The position numbers and the translations under genes are program-made. Source: an uncultured Halocynthiibacter sp. (GTDB lineage Bacteria; Pseudomonadota; Alphaproteobacteria; Rhodobacterales; Rhodobacteraceae). From it: 64,000 nt of DNA. Below the pieces are notes generated by a model, which was not told where the DNA came from, did no database searches, and saw nothing but the letters and a program-made list of their open reading frames with translations. Positions 1-8,289 of this stretch are shown here, piece by piece; the stretch's first letter is position 1, and the number at the start of each line of letters is the position of its first letter. The stretch lies in NCBI GenBank assembly GCA_947503035.1, contig CANNCD010000003.1:62001-126000 (forward strand), in the 5' to 3' direction.

Positions 1-264
1 GAGACCGGCCAATAAGGCACGCGGGAACCGGATGTCCCAAACAATGGCCGCGTGGCCCTTGGACCATGTGGGTTCGATCCAGCCGATCTGAAACCGTTCA
101 AGAACCACGCCCCACACCGTAGAAAGCGGCACCGAAACGGCACCGATTGAGATCGCAAAGCTGATGGAAAACAGCAAGGCGATGACGCCGCCCACGCCCC
201 ACAGGACAAACATACGTTGTCGCGGATGGGGCGTGTCGGTGGTGGGGACGTTGGGCGCAGACAC
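1..264 (-). CDS. FecCD-family ABC permease, N-terminal part (runs off the left edge)
   Basis: Inner-membrane permease of an iron-complex/vitamin B12-type ABC importer; only the first 88 codons are in the window. Translation from a GTG gives a short polar N-terminus, a hydrophobic segment (about residues 19-40, beginning FVLWGVGGVIALLFS), and near residue 75 the stretch IRFPRALLAGL, which matches the conserved R-hP-R motif at the start of FecCD permeases. The GTG at 264-262 shares one base with the TAG of the substrate-binding protein gene, so translation is probably coupled. The gene order ATPase, binding protein, permease supports the call. The transported substrate cannot be read from this fragment. 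Confidence 0.85.
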   Translation of the reverse strand, partial: MSAPNVPTTDTPHPRQRMFVLWGVGGVIALLFSISFAISIGAVSVPLSTVWGVVLERFQIGWIEPTWSKGHAAIVWDIRFPRALLAGL

Positions 265-1202
265 TAGTCGGCTGGCCAGAATGCAGAGGCGAGCGTTTTG
301 ATCGCTTGGATGTTGCGCGGCCCTGGGGTCGCCTCGACATATTCAAGGGTCACGAAACGGTCGTTTTTCACGGCATCGATATCCGCAAACGCAGGGTTGT
401 TCATCATGAAGGCGCGTTTTTCCTCGGCGGTGACATTGCCATAGTTCACGATCACGATGATCTCGGGGTTGCGGTCAACGACCTCTTCCCATGTGACCGT
501 CGCCCAGCTTTTTTCAAACTCGTCCATGATGTTCTGACCACCTGCGGCCTCGATCAAGGCGGTGGGCATGGCGTAACGACCGGCGGTGAACGGGCTTTCT
601 TCGCCGCTATTGTAAACAAAGGCACGAAGCGGTGTGTCGCCGGTTTCAAGGGTCGCGGTGAACGCATCAAGATCGGCGCGGTAACCGTCGATCAGGGCGC
701 TGGCCTTATCCTCGACATCAAAAATCCGACCAAGGTTCGCGATGTCATTATACATGTCATCCATGGACACCTTGGCCTTGGCACCAATGTGAATACAGCT
801 CTCGGTCAATTCATAGACGTTGATCCCAAACCGAGCGAGCGTTTCGGGGGTTACTTCGCCGCCGACCTTCATGCCGTAATTCCAGCCCGCGAAATAGAAA
901 TCCGCGTCCGCCCCCAAAAGCACCTCTTTGGTCGGGTATTTCGGGCTCAGCTCGGGCAGCTGTTCAACGCCGGCGCGCATGTCTTTGTCCAAGGTTTTCC
1001 AGCCAGATACGCCGGTATAGCCAACCATGCGATCGGCAAGGCCAAGCACCAACATCATCTCTGTCAGATTCACGTCATTGGAAATCGCCGCCGTGGGGGG
1101 CGTGTCAAATGTCACTTCGCGGTTACAGCTGTTGACGGTGGTTTCTGCAAATGCGGCACCAGCCGTCGCACAAAGAGTAAGTGCGCCAAGAAGAGATTTC
1201 AT
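264..1202 (-). CDS. Periplasmic substrate-binding protein of a FecB/BtuF-type ABC importer
   Basis: A 312-residue type III (TroA/FecB-like) binding protein that delivers a metal chelate or similar ligand to the FecCD permease. Residues 1-19 (MKSLLGALTLCATAGAAFA) are a clear Sec signal peptide cut after AFA. The mature part has the two-lobe pattern: an early strand with the ISNDVNLTEMMLVLGLADRM helix start, a middle linking region, and the late segment PEIIVIVNYGNVT typical of Peripla_BP_2. Two cysteines (in NSCNRE and ESCIHI) could form a disulfide. Its ATG overlaps the TGA of the ATPase gene (ATGA). Ferric siderophore, haem or cobalamin are all possible ligands; I cannot choose among them. 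Confidence 0.85.
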   Translation of the reverse strand: MKSLLGALTLCATAGAAFAETTVNSCNREVTFDTPPTAAISNDVNLTEMMLVLGLADRMVGYTGVSGWKTLDKDMRAGVEQLPELSPKYPTKEVLLGADADFYFAGWNYGMKVGGEVTPETLARFGINVYELTESCIHIGAKAKVSMDDMYNDIANLGRIFDVEDKASALIDGYRADLDAFTATLETGDTPLRAFVYNSGEESPFTAGRYAMPTALIEAAGGQNIMDEFEKSWATVTWEEVVDRNPEIIVIVNYGNVTAEEKRAFMMNNPAFADIDAVKNDRFVTLEYVEATPGPRNIQAIKTLASAFWPAD

Positions 1203-2002
1203 CAGTGTTTTCCAGTATTTGTATTCGAAAGATTAAAGGTCAGATGCGGGCGTGCCGTGGTGGTAAGCCAGTCAAATTCGGCATGCACCCCAAAGGCCGC
1301 CGAGACCCGTTCAGATGTCAAAACATCGGTTGGGGCGCCAAACGCGATCTGCTGACCACGGTGCAGAAGAAGAACGTCGTCGCAGACATTTGCCGCCATG
1401 TTCAGATCGTGAAGCGATGTCACGATGGTAATGTCCAGATCATCAATGAGCTTGAGAACCTCGAGCTGATGGCGGATATCAAGGTGGTTGGTCGGTTCAT
1501 CCAAAACCAAAATCTGGGGTTCCTGCGCAAGGGCACGCGCCACCATCACACGTTGACGTTCCCCACCAGACAGGGTGCCAAAGGAACGATCCGCATAGTC
1601 CGTCAGCTCCATCCGCTCGAGACATTGCTCAACCACCGCACGACACCGCGGCGCATAGGCGCCATAGCCCGAACGATGCGGAATGCGGCCAAGCGTAACC
1701 ACGTCGCGCACCGTAAGGGCAAAATCGGTGGGCTGTTCCTGAAGAACCGCGGAGACCAAACGCGCGCAGTCGCGCGGCGACATATTCCAGATATCGCGCC
1801 CATCGATTTTGACCGTTCCCGTGGTCGGGCGCGCAAAACGATAAATCATCCGCAACAGCGTGGTTTTCCCCGCTCCATTTGCCCCGACGACCCCCATGAC
1901 GCGCCCCGCCCGAAGGTGAAACGACGTGTCTTGCAGGATTGCGGGCTGCGTCGCACCTTGGGTCCAGCTCACGGATGACACTGTAAGATCTGCTGCGCTC
2001 AT
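1202..2002 (-). CDS. ABC transporter ATP-binding protein (FecE/BtuD type)
   Basis: A 266-residue nucleotide-binding subunit that powers the importer. Visible motifs: Walker A GANGAGKTTLL, signature LSGGERQRV, Walker B ILVLDEPTNHLD, and an H-loop in VTSLHDLNMAAN. This combination is standard for FecCD partners. I place the start at the ATG at 2002 because AAGGAGG lies eight bases upstream; an in-frame ATG at 2074 would add 24 residues that do not look like the family. It is the first gene of the three-gene operon, so promoter and operator are expected upstream (see the palindrome at 2060). Confidence 0.9.
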   Translation of the reverse strand: MSAADLTVSSVSWTQGATQPAILQDTSFHLRAGRVMGVVGANGAGKTTLLRMIYRFARPTTGTVKIDGRDIWNMSPRDCARLVSAVLQEQPTDFALTVRDVVTLGRIPHRSGYGAYAPRCRAVVEQCLERMELTDYADRSFGTLSGGERQRVMVARALAQEPQILVLDEPTNHLDIRHQLEVLKLIDDLDITIVTSLHDLNMAANVCDDVLLLHRGQQIAFGAPTDVLTSERVSAAFGVHAEFDWLTTTARPHLTFNLSNTNTGKH

Positions 2003-2059
2003 CTGTGCCTCCTTAGTGAAATGGGTGGTGCTGCGGGCATTTTCGACGCACCCTAGCCT

Positions 2060-2075
2060 AGTGTGAATTGACACT
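2060..2075. promoter_or_regulatory. 16-bp palindrome upstream of the ABC importer operon
   Basis: AGTGTGAATTGACACT consists of AGTGT and ACACT arms around an AATT core, with only the two bases flanking the core not pairing. It ends 58 bases before the ATPase start, a good place for a repressor of an iron or metal uptake operon. The binding protein is unknown; a Fur/RirA/IscR-type factor is an inference from the operon type only. Confidence 0.45.
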
Positions 2076-2314
2076 CAAACGTGTTCTGCATTGTCAGAGG
2101 TCGGATCAAGAAACAGCGCCAGATGCGTTTCGCCCGTGCCGTTGATCGGCGAAGCGGCGTCGCACCATCCTTGGCCCAACATGTGACACATATTACAAGC
2201 AAGAGCACGACGGCCCAGACCAGATGCGATCCGGCCCAAGCCCTTGTTCTGGTTCATCAAGTTGGGTGGTTTGCCCGCGATGGGGGTCGATATGACGCGC
2301 AGCCTCTTTTTCAT
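2075..2314 (-). CDS. Possible small Cys-containing protein, doubtful
   Basis: An open frame of 79 codons from the ATG at 2314 sits between the ABC importer operon and the divergent sulfite reductase gene, in the importer's direction, ending 72 bases before the ATPase start. It contains ALACNMCHMLGQGWCD, a possible metal-binding Cys/His cluster. I recognise no family, no convincing ribosome binding site precedes it, and the other minus-strand frames look equally protein-like. It may be chance. The rest of 2003-2627 holds the 2060 palindrome and a hairpin at 2601; I see no riboswitch I can name. Confidence 0.2.
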   Translation of the reverse strand: MKKRLRVISTPIAGKPPNLMNQNKGLGRIASGLGRRALACNMCHMLGQGWCDAASPINGTGETHLALFLDPTSDNAEHV

Positions 2315-2600
2315 AAATATCTTGGTTGGCCGTTTCAAAATCATGGGAATAAGCCCTTGATAACAGATTCGAAAAACCGAGGGATTTGGGGACAAAATTC
2401 GCCGTAATTTTGTGCGCGGGGCGCGAAATTCGGGCAACAGACCCATGATGCGGTGCGAATTTCCACGATTTTTCGGTGCGCCGTTGTGCTTCTCCTGTGG
2501 GGATTATCAACTTGTTAAGAGGCACAGTGGTCTCGGGGATACGTCGTGTCCCACATGAGTACAGCGCCGTGCTTGCGATATCTTCAGAAATTCCTAGGCG

Positions 2601-2614
2601 CACCCTGATGGGTG
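2601..2614 (+). promoter_or_regulatory. Small hairpin next to the sulfite reductase ribosome binding site
   Basis: CACCC-tgat-GGGTG is a perfect five-pair stem ending one base before TAGGAG, the ribosome binding site of the NirA-type gene. Another imperfect stem, GGGATAC-gtc-GTGTCCC, lies about 50 bases earlier. They could influence translation initiation, or be incidental. Confidence 0.25.
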
Positions 2615-2627
2615 TAGGAGATTGATT

Positions 2628-4370
2628 ATGAACGCAAAATCCACTGGTTTTACCCGCGAACAGCAAGAATACCTTGCCCAGGTTGTGATGCAATCCGGCC
2701 TGCATCGGGCGTTTGCGCCTGCGGGCGCCGCCCCCGCCGAGCCCGAAACGCACTATGGTGTCCCGATTGAGGATCTCTGCAAAGAAGAGGTCGCGAAATA
2801 CAAAACCCATCCGCTTGATATCTGGCGCGACCTTGAACAACGCACCCACGACAATCAGATCGCCGAGGGGCTTGATCAATTTCTGCTGCGTCATCTTGGG
2901 TTCTTTAACGTCGAACCAAACAGCCAAGGTTACATGATGCGCCTGCGCGCGCCGGGGTGTCAGTTGACCGCCGAACAGTTCCGCGTTCTGGCGTCCTGCG
3001 CCGAGGATTTCGCCGGCGGCTATTCCCATATCACGACCCGCGGGAGCCTCCAGCTCCGCGAAATTCAGCCGCGTTTTGTGATCGATATGATCGAGCGCAT
3101 GGAAACCGCCAGCCTCACCGCGCAGGGCACCGGTGCGGATTCCGCGCGCAACCTGACGGTCACCCCCTCCGCTGGTTTCGACGTTGATGAACTGGTCGAT
3201 ATGCGTCCACAGGCCAAACGTCTGTCGACCCGCATTCTGCGCACCCGCGAATTGCAGGGCATTCCGCGCAAATTCAACATCTCCTTCGACAACGCGGGGC
3301 GCCTGTCCTGTTTGTCCGACACCAATGATATCGGGTTCCTCGCGACCATTGTGAACGAAAACGACCAAGGTGTTGAGGCGGGCATTTGGTGCCGCATCGC
3401 GCTTGGAGGGATCACAGGTCACAAGGATTTCGCCCGCGACACCGGCCTGATGTGTCGTCCCGAAGACACCGTTGACGTTGCCGAGGCAATGCTGCGCGTG
3501 TTTGTCGAACATGGCGACCGCACCAACCGCAAGAAGGCGCGTCTGAAATATGTGCTTGATAAACACGGCTTTGATTGGTTCTTGGAGCGTACGCAAGAGA
3601 TGCTTGATACGTTCAATACCAATGTGAAGCTGGTTCGGCTTGATCTGGCGCATACAGAGCCGCGTGTTCCCATCGATCGTCAGGCCCATATCGGCGTGCA
3701 TCCCCAGAAACAATTTGGCCTGAATTACATCGGTGCTGCGCTTGAACTGGGTCGCATGTCACCCGAACAGATGCGTGTGTTGGCCGACGTTGCGGATAAA
3801 TACGGCGATGGCGATATCCGTCTGACCGTCTGGCTGAACCCATTGATCCCATTCGTGCCTGATGCCGATGTTGAGGCCGCCTGTGCCGAACTTGCCGCCG
3901 CTGGTATGACGGTGGATGCATCGTCCTTTGCGGCGGGGGTTGTGGCCTGTACCGGTCGCTGGGGCTGTAAACTGGCCGCGGCCTATACCAAGCAGGACGC
4001 GCTAACGCTTGTGCGGCATTTGGAGCAGAAATTCGAACTTGATACTCCCATCAACATCCACTTCACCGGCTGCGCCAATTCCTGCGCCCAGCATTTCATC
4101 GGTGACATTGGGTTGGTCGGCGCCGCTGCCCCTGGTGGTGGCGAAGGGTATAACATCCTGCTTGGTGGTGGGTCCGATCTGGACCAAGGTCTGGCGCGTC
4201 CGCTGATCGGCCCCGTCGCCGCCGATGACGTGCCCGCGATCATCGAACATGTGGTCGGTGCCTTTGTGGCCCGCCGCGCCACGAACCAAAATTTCTTGTC
4301 ATTTGTCCGGTCTCTGGACGACGCAGAGCTTGCCTCGCTCTTGCCTGACGCACAACGCAAAGCGGCCTAA
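2628..4370 (+). CDS. NirA-family sulfite/nitrite reductase, sirohaem and 4Fe-4S protein
   Basis: A 580-residue assimilatory sirohaem reductase carrying out a six-electron reduction; the neighbours point to sulfite to sulfide. It shows the ferredoxin-like repeats of the family and the cluster ligands in the canonical arrangement C441-X5-C447 (ACTGRWGCK) and C482-X3-C486 (GCANSC), which bridge the 4Fe-4S cluster and sirohaem. The ATG at 2628 is preceded by TAGGAG with seven-base spacing, so I prefer it over the TTG six bases upstream. A flavoprotein gene follows after 12 bases and cysH after that. By sequence style it is NirA-like, so nitrite as substrate is not excluded, but no nitrate reductase gene is nearby. 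Confidence 0.85.
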   Translation: MNAKSTGFTREQQEYLAQVVMQSGLHRAFAPAGAAPAEPETHYGVPIEDLCKEEVAKYKTHPLDIWRDLEQRTHDNQIAEGLDQFLLRHLGFFNVEPNSQGYMMRLRAPGCQLTAEQFRVLASCAEDFAGGYSHITTRGSLQLREIQPRFVIDMIERMETASLTAQGTGADSARNLTVTPSAGFDVDELVDMRPQAKRLSTRILRTRELQGIPRKFNISFDNAGRLSCLSDTNDIGFLATIVNENDQGVEAGIWCRIALGGITGHKDFARDTGLMCRPEDTVDVAEAMLRVFVEHGDRTNRKKARLKYVLDKHGFDWFLERTQEMLDTFNTNVKLVRLDLAHTEPRVPIDRQAHIGVHPQKQFGLNYIGAALELGRMSPEQMRVLADVADKYGDGDIRLTVWLNPLIPFVPDADVEAACAELAAAGMTVDASSFAAGVVACTGRWGCKLAAAYTKQDALTLVRHLEQKFELDTPINIHFTGCANSCAQHFIGDIGLVGAAAPGGGEGYNILLGGGSDLDQGLARPLIGPVAADDVPAIIEHVVGAFVARRATNQNFLSFVRSLDDAELASLLPDAQRKAA

Positions 4371-4382
4371 AGGAAACACATC

Positions 4383-6131
4383 ATGAATGCGCAAACCCCT
4401 CTGATTGCCGACGCCATCCAGGATGCGATGACCGCCACCGAACCGCAGATTGAACTGTTGCCTGCGGATGCGCCCTTTGACGATGAACAACGGCAATGGC
4501 TCAATGGGCTTTTGACCGGTCTGTCGGCGATTGCGGCGGCATCGGGCGGCGAAGAGACCGCCGTTTTGACCCCGCTTAAGGTCTTGTATGGCTCGCAATC
4601 GGGCAACTGCGAAATGTTATCCAAGGACCTGCGCAAGGCCGCCGGCCCCCACGGGTTCGAGGCCGAGTTGATCGTTTTGGACGATCTGACCCCTGCGGAT
4701 CTGGCGACTATTGAGCACGCCGTGATCGTCGTGTCGACATTTGGCGAGGGAGAACCCCCTGATAATGCCGCGAAATTCTATGGCGCGTTGATGGCGGGTG
4801 ACTGCGCTCCCCTTCCCGCGGCCCTGAACTTCTCGGTCTGTGGGCTTGGCGACACGAGCTATGCGGATTTCAACAAATGCGCCATTGATATCGACGCGCG
4901 TCTTGGGGAACTGGGCGCGACGCGGGTTGCGGATTTGGTGACCTGCGACCTTGATTTCGACGACGATTACGCCGCGTGGAAAGAGTCGGTGTTCACCTCC
5001 GAAGCGTTTGAGACCGCCAGCGCCGGTGCCGCCCCTGTTGCGGTGACCGACGATGAACCCGCGCCGATGTTCGACAAAAATCGACCCTTTATGGCGTCCC
5101 TTATTGCCTGTGATCGTCTCAGCGGCGATGACAGCGCCAAGATCGTCAATCATATCGAGCTGTCCCTTGCGGGCGGTGGCGTCGACCTTGATTATGCGGC
5201 GGGTGATGCGCTTGGGGTGTGGCCGGTGAACTGTGCCGGTGAAGTGTCCGAAATGTTGCAAACCGCGGGTCTGACCGGCAAGGAAACCATCACCCTGAAA
5301 ACGGGTCCCGCGTCCCTGCGTGCGGCGCTGACCACGCGGCTTGATCTGGCGACGGTGACGCCGAAAACGCTGGCCGCGCTTGGTCTGGATGCCGCGCCCG
5401 AGGGGGCAGAGGTTTTGGATGTTCTCAAAACCACCGGTGACATCGAGGCGCAAACGCTGGTCGATGCGCTTCGCCCACTTCAACCACGCCTTTATTCCAT
5501 TTCCTCAAGCCCCAAGGCCCACCCCGGTGAGGTCCATCTGACCGTGGGTGAGGTTCACTATGATCTCAATGATCGCGCCTGCAAGGGGGTCGCCTCGACC
5601 TATCTTGGGGATCGGTTGAACGACGGCGGTATGGTCGGCGTGTATGTCCAGAAATCCGCGCATTTCCACCCGCCCGCCGATGACACCAAACCCCTGATCA
5701 TGATCGGCCCAGGCACAGGCATCGCGCCGTTTCGTGCCTTCCTCGAAGAACGCGAGGCCCGTGGCGCGACCGGCAAAAACTGGTTGTTCTTTGGGGATCA
5801 ACATGCGGCCTGTGATTATCTTTATGGGGACAGCATCGAAAAATGGACCGAAAGCGGGCTGTTGAATGAACTGTCGCTGGCGTGGTCCCGTGACGGTGCC
5901 GACAAGGTCTATGTGCAGACGATTTTGGAGCAACGTGGCGACGAGGTGTTCGCGTGGCTCGAAGAAGGTGCCGCGATCTATATCTGTGGGGATGCGTCAC
6001 GTATGGCCGCCGATGTGGAAAAGGCATTGCTGGCCGTGATTGCCAAGGGCAAGGCCTGTGACGCCGAGGGGGCGCAGGCGTATTTGGATCAAATGTCGTC
6101 TGATGGCCGATACCAACGCGACGTCTATTGA
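4383..6131 (+). CDS. cysJ: CysJ-like flavoprotein subunit (FMN/FAD, NADPH-dependent)
   Basis: A 582-residue diflavin reductase expected to pass electrons from NADPH through FAD and FMN to the sirohaem enzyme encoded just upstream. After a roughly 60-residue N-terminal extension comes a flavodoxin domain (YGSQSGNCE phosphate loop near residue 69, STFGEGEPPDNA, CGLGDTSYADFN), then an FAD-binding segment with RLYSISSSP, and an NADP-binding end with GPGTGIAPFRAFLEER and YICGDASRMAADV; it closes with GRYQRDVY, like CysJ proteins. AAAGGA precedes the ATG, and the gap to the reductase gene is 12 bases, so the two are co-transcribed. Confidence 0.88.
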   Translation: MNAQTPLIADAIQDAMTATEPQIELLPADAPFDDEQRQWLNGLLTGLSAIAAASGGEETAVLTPLKVLYGSQSGNCEMLSKDLRKAAGPHGFEAELIVLDDLTPADLATIEHAVIVVSTFGEGEPPDNAAKFYGALMAGDCAPLPAALNFSVCGLGDTSYADFNKCAIDIDARLGELGATRVADLVTCDLDFDDDYAAWKESVFTSEAFETASAGAAPVAVTDDEPAPMFDKNRPFMASLIACDRLSGDDSAKIVNHIELSLAGGGVDLDYAAGDALGVWPVNCAGEVSEMLQTAGLTGKETITLKTGPASLRAALTTRLDLATVTPKTLAALGLDAAPEGAEVLDVLKTTGDIEAQTLVDALRPLQPRLYSISSSPKAHPGEVHLTVGEVHYDLNDRACKGVASTYLGDRLNDGGMVGVYVQKSAHFHPPADDTKPLIMIGPGTGIAPFRAFLEEREARGATGKNWLFFGDQHAACDYLYGDSIEKWTESGLLNELSLAWSRDGADKVYVQTILEQRGDEVFAWLEEGAAIYICGDASRMAADVEKALLAVIAKGKACDAEGAQAYLDQMSSDGRYQRDVY

Positions 6132-6143
6132 TTCTGGTCGTAT

Positions 6144-6167
6144 CGGGACAGGGGTCTCTCTGTCCCG
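6144..6167 (+). terminator. Strong hairpin after cysJ, terminator-like without a T tract
   Basis: CGGGACAG (6144-6151) pairs perfectly with CTGTCCCG (6160-6167) around an eight-base loop, 13 bases after the cysJ stop. No run of T follows, so it may be a Rho-linked or stabilising 3' hairpin rather than an intrinsic terminator. It suggests cysH has its own promoter in the 250-base gap. Confidence 0.45.
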
Positions 6168-6335
6168 CCGATTGGCCGACCATCCAAGGACGTATTCCCA
6201 AAACCACCACAAATCCAGAACCCGTGTTTCGCCTTGGGAATAAGGTCTTAACGCCGTTCTTAAACCAAGCCACTGCCCTTGTGGGTCAGATTGAGCGTTG
6301 CTAGATCATTGGAACGACAGGGAATCCTTTTACGT

Positions 6336-6347
6336 GAAACGCGTTTC
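6336..6347. promoter_or_regulatory. 12-bp palindrome upstream of cysH
   Basis: GAAACGCGTTTC is its own reverse complement and lies about 70 bases upstream of the cysH start. The shape (GAAAC-CG-GTTTC like) resembles LacI-family operators, but no LacI gene is nearby and short palindromes occur by chance. Nothing else was recognised between 6168 and 6415. Confidence 0.3.
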
Positions 6348-6415
6348 GTGTCGTCAAAACAACGCCATCCGGCACCGACTTAACGCTTGATTTGATCCCA
6401 CAAGGAGTGACCCGT

Positions 6416-7153
6416 ATGACCGCGTCCACCAAGATCGCCCCAGCCAATGAAGCAGCTGTGAACGGCCCGACCGTTTTCTCTGCTGCGAACGAATGGTTGG
6501 AAAATCAAACCGCACAAACGCGCATTGCGTGGGCTCTTGAAAACCTGCCCCGTGAACACGCTGTGTCCTCCAGCTTTGGCATTCAGTCGGCCGTGATGTT
6601 GCACATGATGACGTCGGTTGTGCCGGACATTCCTGTTCTGTTGTTCGACACTGGATATCTGTTCCCCGAAACCTACCGGTTCATCGATGAGATGACCGAA
6701 CGGTTGAACCTGAACCTGCGTGTGTTCCGCTCTGACGTGAGCCCCGCATGGCAAGAGGCCCGTTTCGGCCAGCTGTGGGATCAGGGCGAAGATGGGTTGA
6801 AGAAATACAACACCATGAACAAGGTCGAACCGATGCAGCGCGCCATGACCGATGTGGGTGCCGGCACATGGTACAGTGGGCTTCGTCGTTCCCAAGCGGA
6901 CAGCCGCAGCGAACGCAAGGTGCTTGAATTCCAACATGGTCGTGTGAAATTTCACCCGATTGTGGACTGGTCCAACCGCGACATCCACTTCTATCTCAAG
7001 GAGCACGACCTGCCCTATCACCCGCTTTGGGAAGAGGGTTACGTCAGCGTCGGTGACACCCACACGACACGCAAATTCGAAGACGGAATGCGCGAAGAAG
7101 ACACGCGTTTCAATGGTATGGGCCGCGAATGTGGCCTGCACATCGATCCATAA
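6416..7153 (+). CDS. cysH: Phosphoadenylyl-sulfate (PAPS) reductase
   Basis: A 245-residue cytoplasmic enzyme that reduces PAPS to sulfite with thioredoxin, feeding the sulfite reductase encoded upstream. It has the adenylyl-sulfate binding fold start [15 protein letters not shown], the [14 protein letters not shown] segment, [15 protein letters not shown], and the catalytic C239 in the near-C-terminal ECGLH. The paired CC and CxxC cysteines of the 4Fe-4S APS reductases are absent, so it should use PAPS. AAGGAG lies eight bases before the ATG at 6416. It forms an assimilatory sulfate group with the two preceding genes, although a hairpin and 284 bases separate it from cysJ. Confidence 0.92.
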   Translation: MTASTKIAPANEAAVNGPTVFSAANEWLENQTAQTRIAWALENLPREHAVSSSFGIQSAVMLHMMTSVVPDIPVLLFDTGYLFPETYRFIDEMTERLNLNLRVFRSDVSPAWQEARFGQLWDQGEDGLKKYNTMNKVEPMQRAMTDVGAGTWYSGLRRSQADSRSERKVLEFQHGRVKFHPIVDWSNRDIHFYLKEHDLPYHPLWEEGYVSVGDTHTTRKFEDGMREEDTRFNGMGRECGLHIDP

Positions 7154-7164
7154 CCACCACTCCG

Positions 7165-7203
7165 GCGTTGGTGCCTTGGTCTTGGCCGAGGCACCGACAA
7201 CGC
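7165..7203. terminator. Convergent hairpin between cysH and the FAD oxidoreductase gene
   Basis: GCGTTG plus GTGCCTTGG on the left pairs with CCGAGGCAC plus CAACGC on the right, with a small bulge. It occupies nearly all of the gap between two converging genes, so it may end transcripts in both directions. No T tract follows on either side. Confidence 0.4.
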
Positions 7204-8285
7204 TAGAATTGGGTCATAAAGGCGCGATCGATCCGATCCTTAAGCCGCCACACCAAATGACCCGCCGCCCAAAGCCCCCTCTTTTCGCCAAACGCCCGTT
7301 TCCCTCCAAGCGACACAAGCTTGAGGTAGTCCGACTGTGGATGATAGGGCGCAAGGGGCGCGCCGGTCAGGGTGGCACGAATATTTTCCGTTAAAACAGG
7401 GGCTTGTCGCACCGCATAGACGCCGGCCTTCGGCCTTGGTGACGCGGTCATATGGGCGCAATCCCCAACGGCGAACACCTGTTTCGCCGAGGTGCGCAGG
7501 GTCGTGTCCACCGCGATGAACCCGTCCACCAGAGTAAGCCCAGTGTCCACCAGCCAACCGTGCGGCGTCGCGCCAGCCACCCCCACGACAAACCCCGCCG
7601 CAATGGTCGTGCCGTCGGCCAGGACCACCCCGTCCTTGGTGACCTCGGTGACATCGGCCTGTTCTATGACCTCGACACCATTGGCCGTTAACGCCTTGCG
7701 GACGCGTTTGCGCGCGTTTGCGCTATTGGCGGATAAAATGGTGCTGCGATCCAGTAATCTCACGGTCGCGCCCTGCCCTGCGGAATACGCCATCGCCATT
7801 GCCAGTTCGGCGCCCGCAATGCCGCCGCCGATGACGGCAATGGACTTCGCCCCCGTGGTCGCGCGAAACGCGTCCCATTTGTCGGCGAACACGCCCAACG
7901 GTTTGGCCGGAACACCATGGTCGGCGAAACCGTCCAGCCGGTGCATATGGGACGTGATCCCAACGTCGACCGAGGCCACGTCATAGGGAATGATTGTGCC
8001 ATCCTCCAAAGTTATGGTTTTGCCGTCTGGGTCCATGGCGATGGCCTTACCATCGATCAAGGTGGCGCCGACCTTCTGGGTCAGGGCGGCCAAGTCGATA
8101 TCAAGCTCGGCTCGGTCATAGTGCCCCGCAACAAACCCAGGGAGCATCCCGGAATAGGGTGCGGTTGGGCCGGGGTTGATGACGGTGACATGAGCGCCGT
8201 CAAAGGGCGCGGTTTTCAACGCATTAAGGACAAGCGCATGTGTATGCCCGCCCCCGATCAGGACGACGGATTTCGTGTCTGTCAT
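7203..8285 (-). CDS. FAD-dependent pyridine nucleotide-disulfide oxidoreductase (Nterm_to_SelD type)
   Basis: A 360-residue flavoprotein of the NDH-2/SQR-like superfamily. It begins with SVVLIGGGHTHALVL, the GGGHTH dinucleotide motif typical of the family that elsewhere is fused in front of selenophosphate synthetase; here it stands alone. A second Rossmann motif is IAVIGGGIAGAELAMAMA, and the FAD-binding end motif is QVFAVGDCAHM. The physiological substrate is not known for this family; a role in sulfide, selenium or quinone redox chemistry is possible. It starts four bases after the rhodanese gene's stop, so the two form an operon. Confidence 0.82.
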   Translation of the reverse strand: MTDTKSVVLIGGGHTHALVLNALKTAPFDGAHVTVINPGPTAPYSGMLPGFVAGHYDRAELDIDLAALTQKVGATLIDGKAIAMDPDGKTITLEDGTIIPYDVASVDVGITSHMHRLDGFADHGVPAKPLGVFADKWDAFRATTGAKSIAVIGGGIAGAELAMAMAYSAGQGATVRLLDRSTILSANSANARKRVRKALTANGVEVIEQADVTEVTKDGVVLADGTTIAAGFVVGVAGATPHGWLVDTGLTLVDGFIAVDTTLRTSAKQVFAVGDCAHMTASPRPKAGVYAVRQAPVLTENIRATLTGAPLAPYHPQSDYLKLVSLGGKRAFGEKRGLWAAGHLVWRLKDRIDRAFMTQF

Positions 8286-8289
8286 TTTG

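Noticed and set aside
55-85. tRNA-like GGTTCGATCC string
   Set aside because: It lies inside the permease reading frame, and no acceptor or anticodon stems surround it.
306-1355. Long plus-strand open frame opposite the binding-protein and ATPase genes
   Set aside because: It is the antisense of two well-supported ABC genes and has no recognisable motif or ribosome binding site; such shadows are common at this GC content.
2003-2627. Cobalamin or other riboswitch before the ABC importer or sulfite reductase
   Set aside because: I looked for conserved cobalamin, TPP and SAM elements on both strands and found none; only small hairpins remain.
2193-3713. Long minus-strand open frame opposite the sulfite reductase gene
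   Set aside because: The reductase on plus has all four cluster cysteines and a ribosome binding site; the antisense product has no family resemblance.
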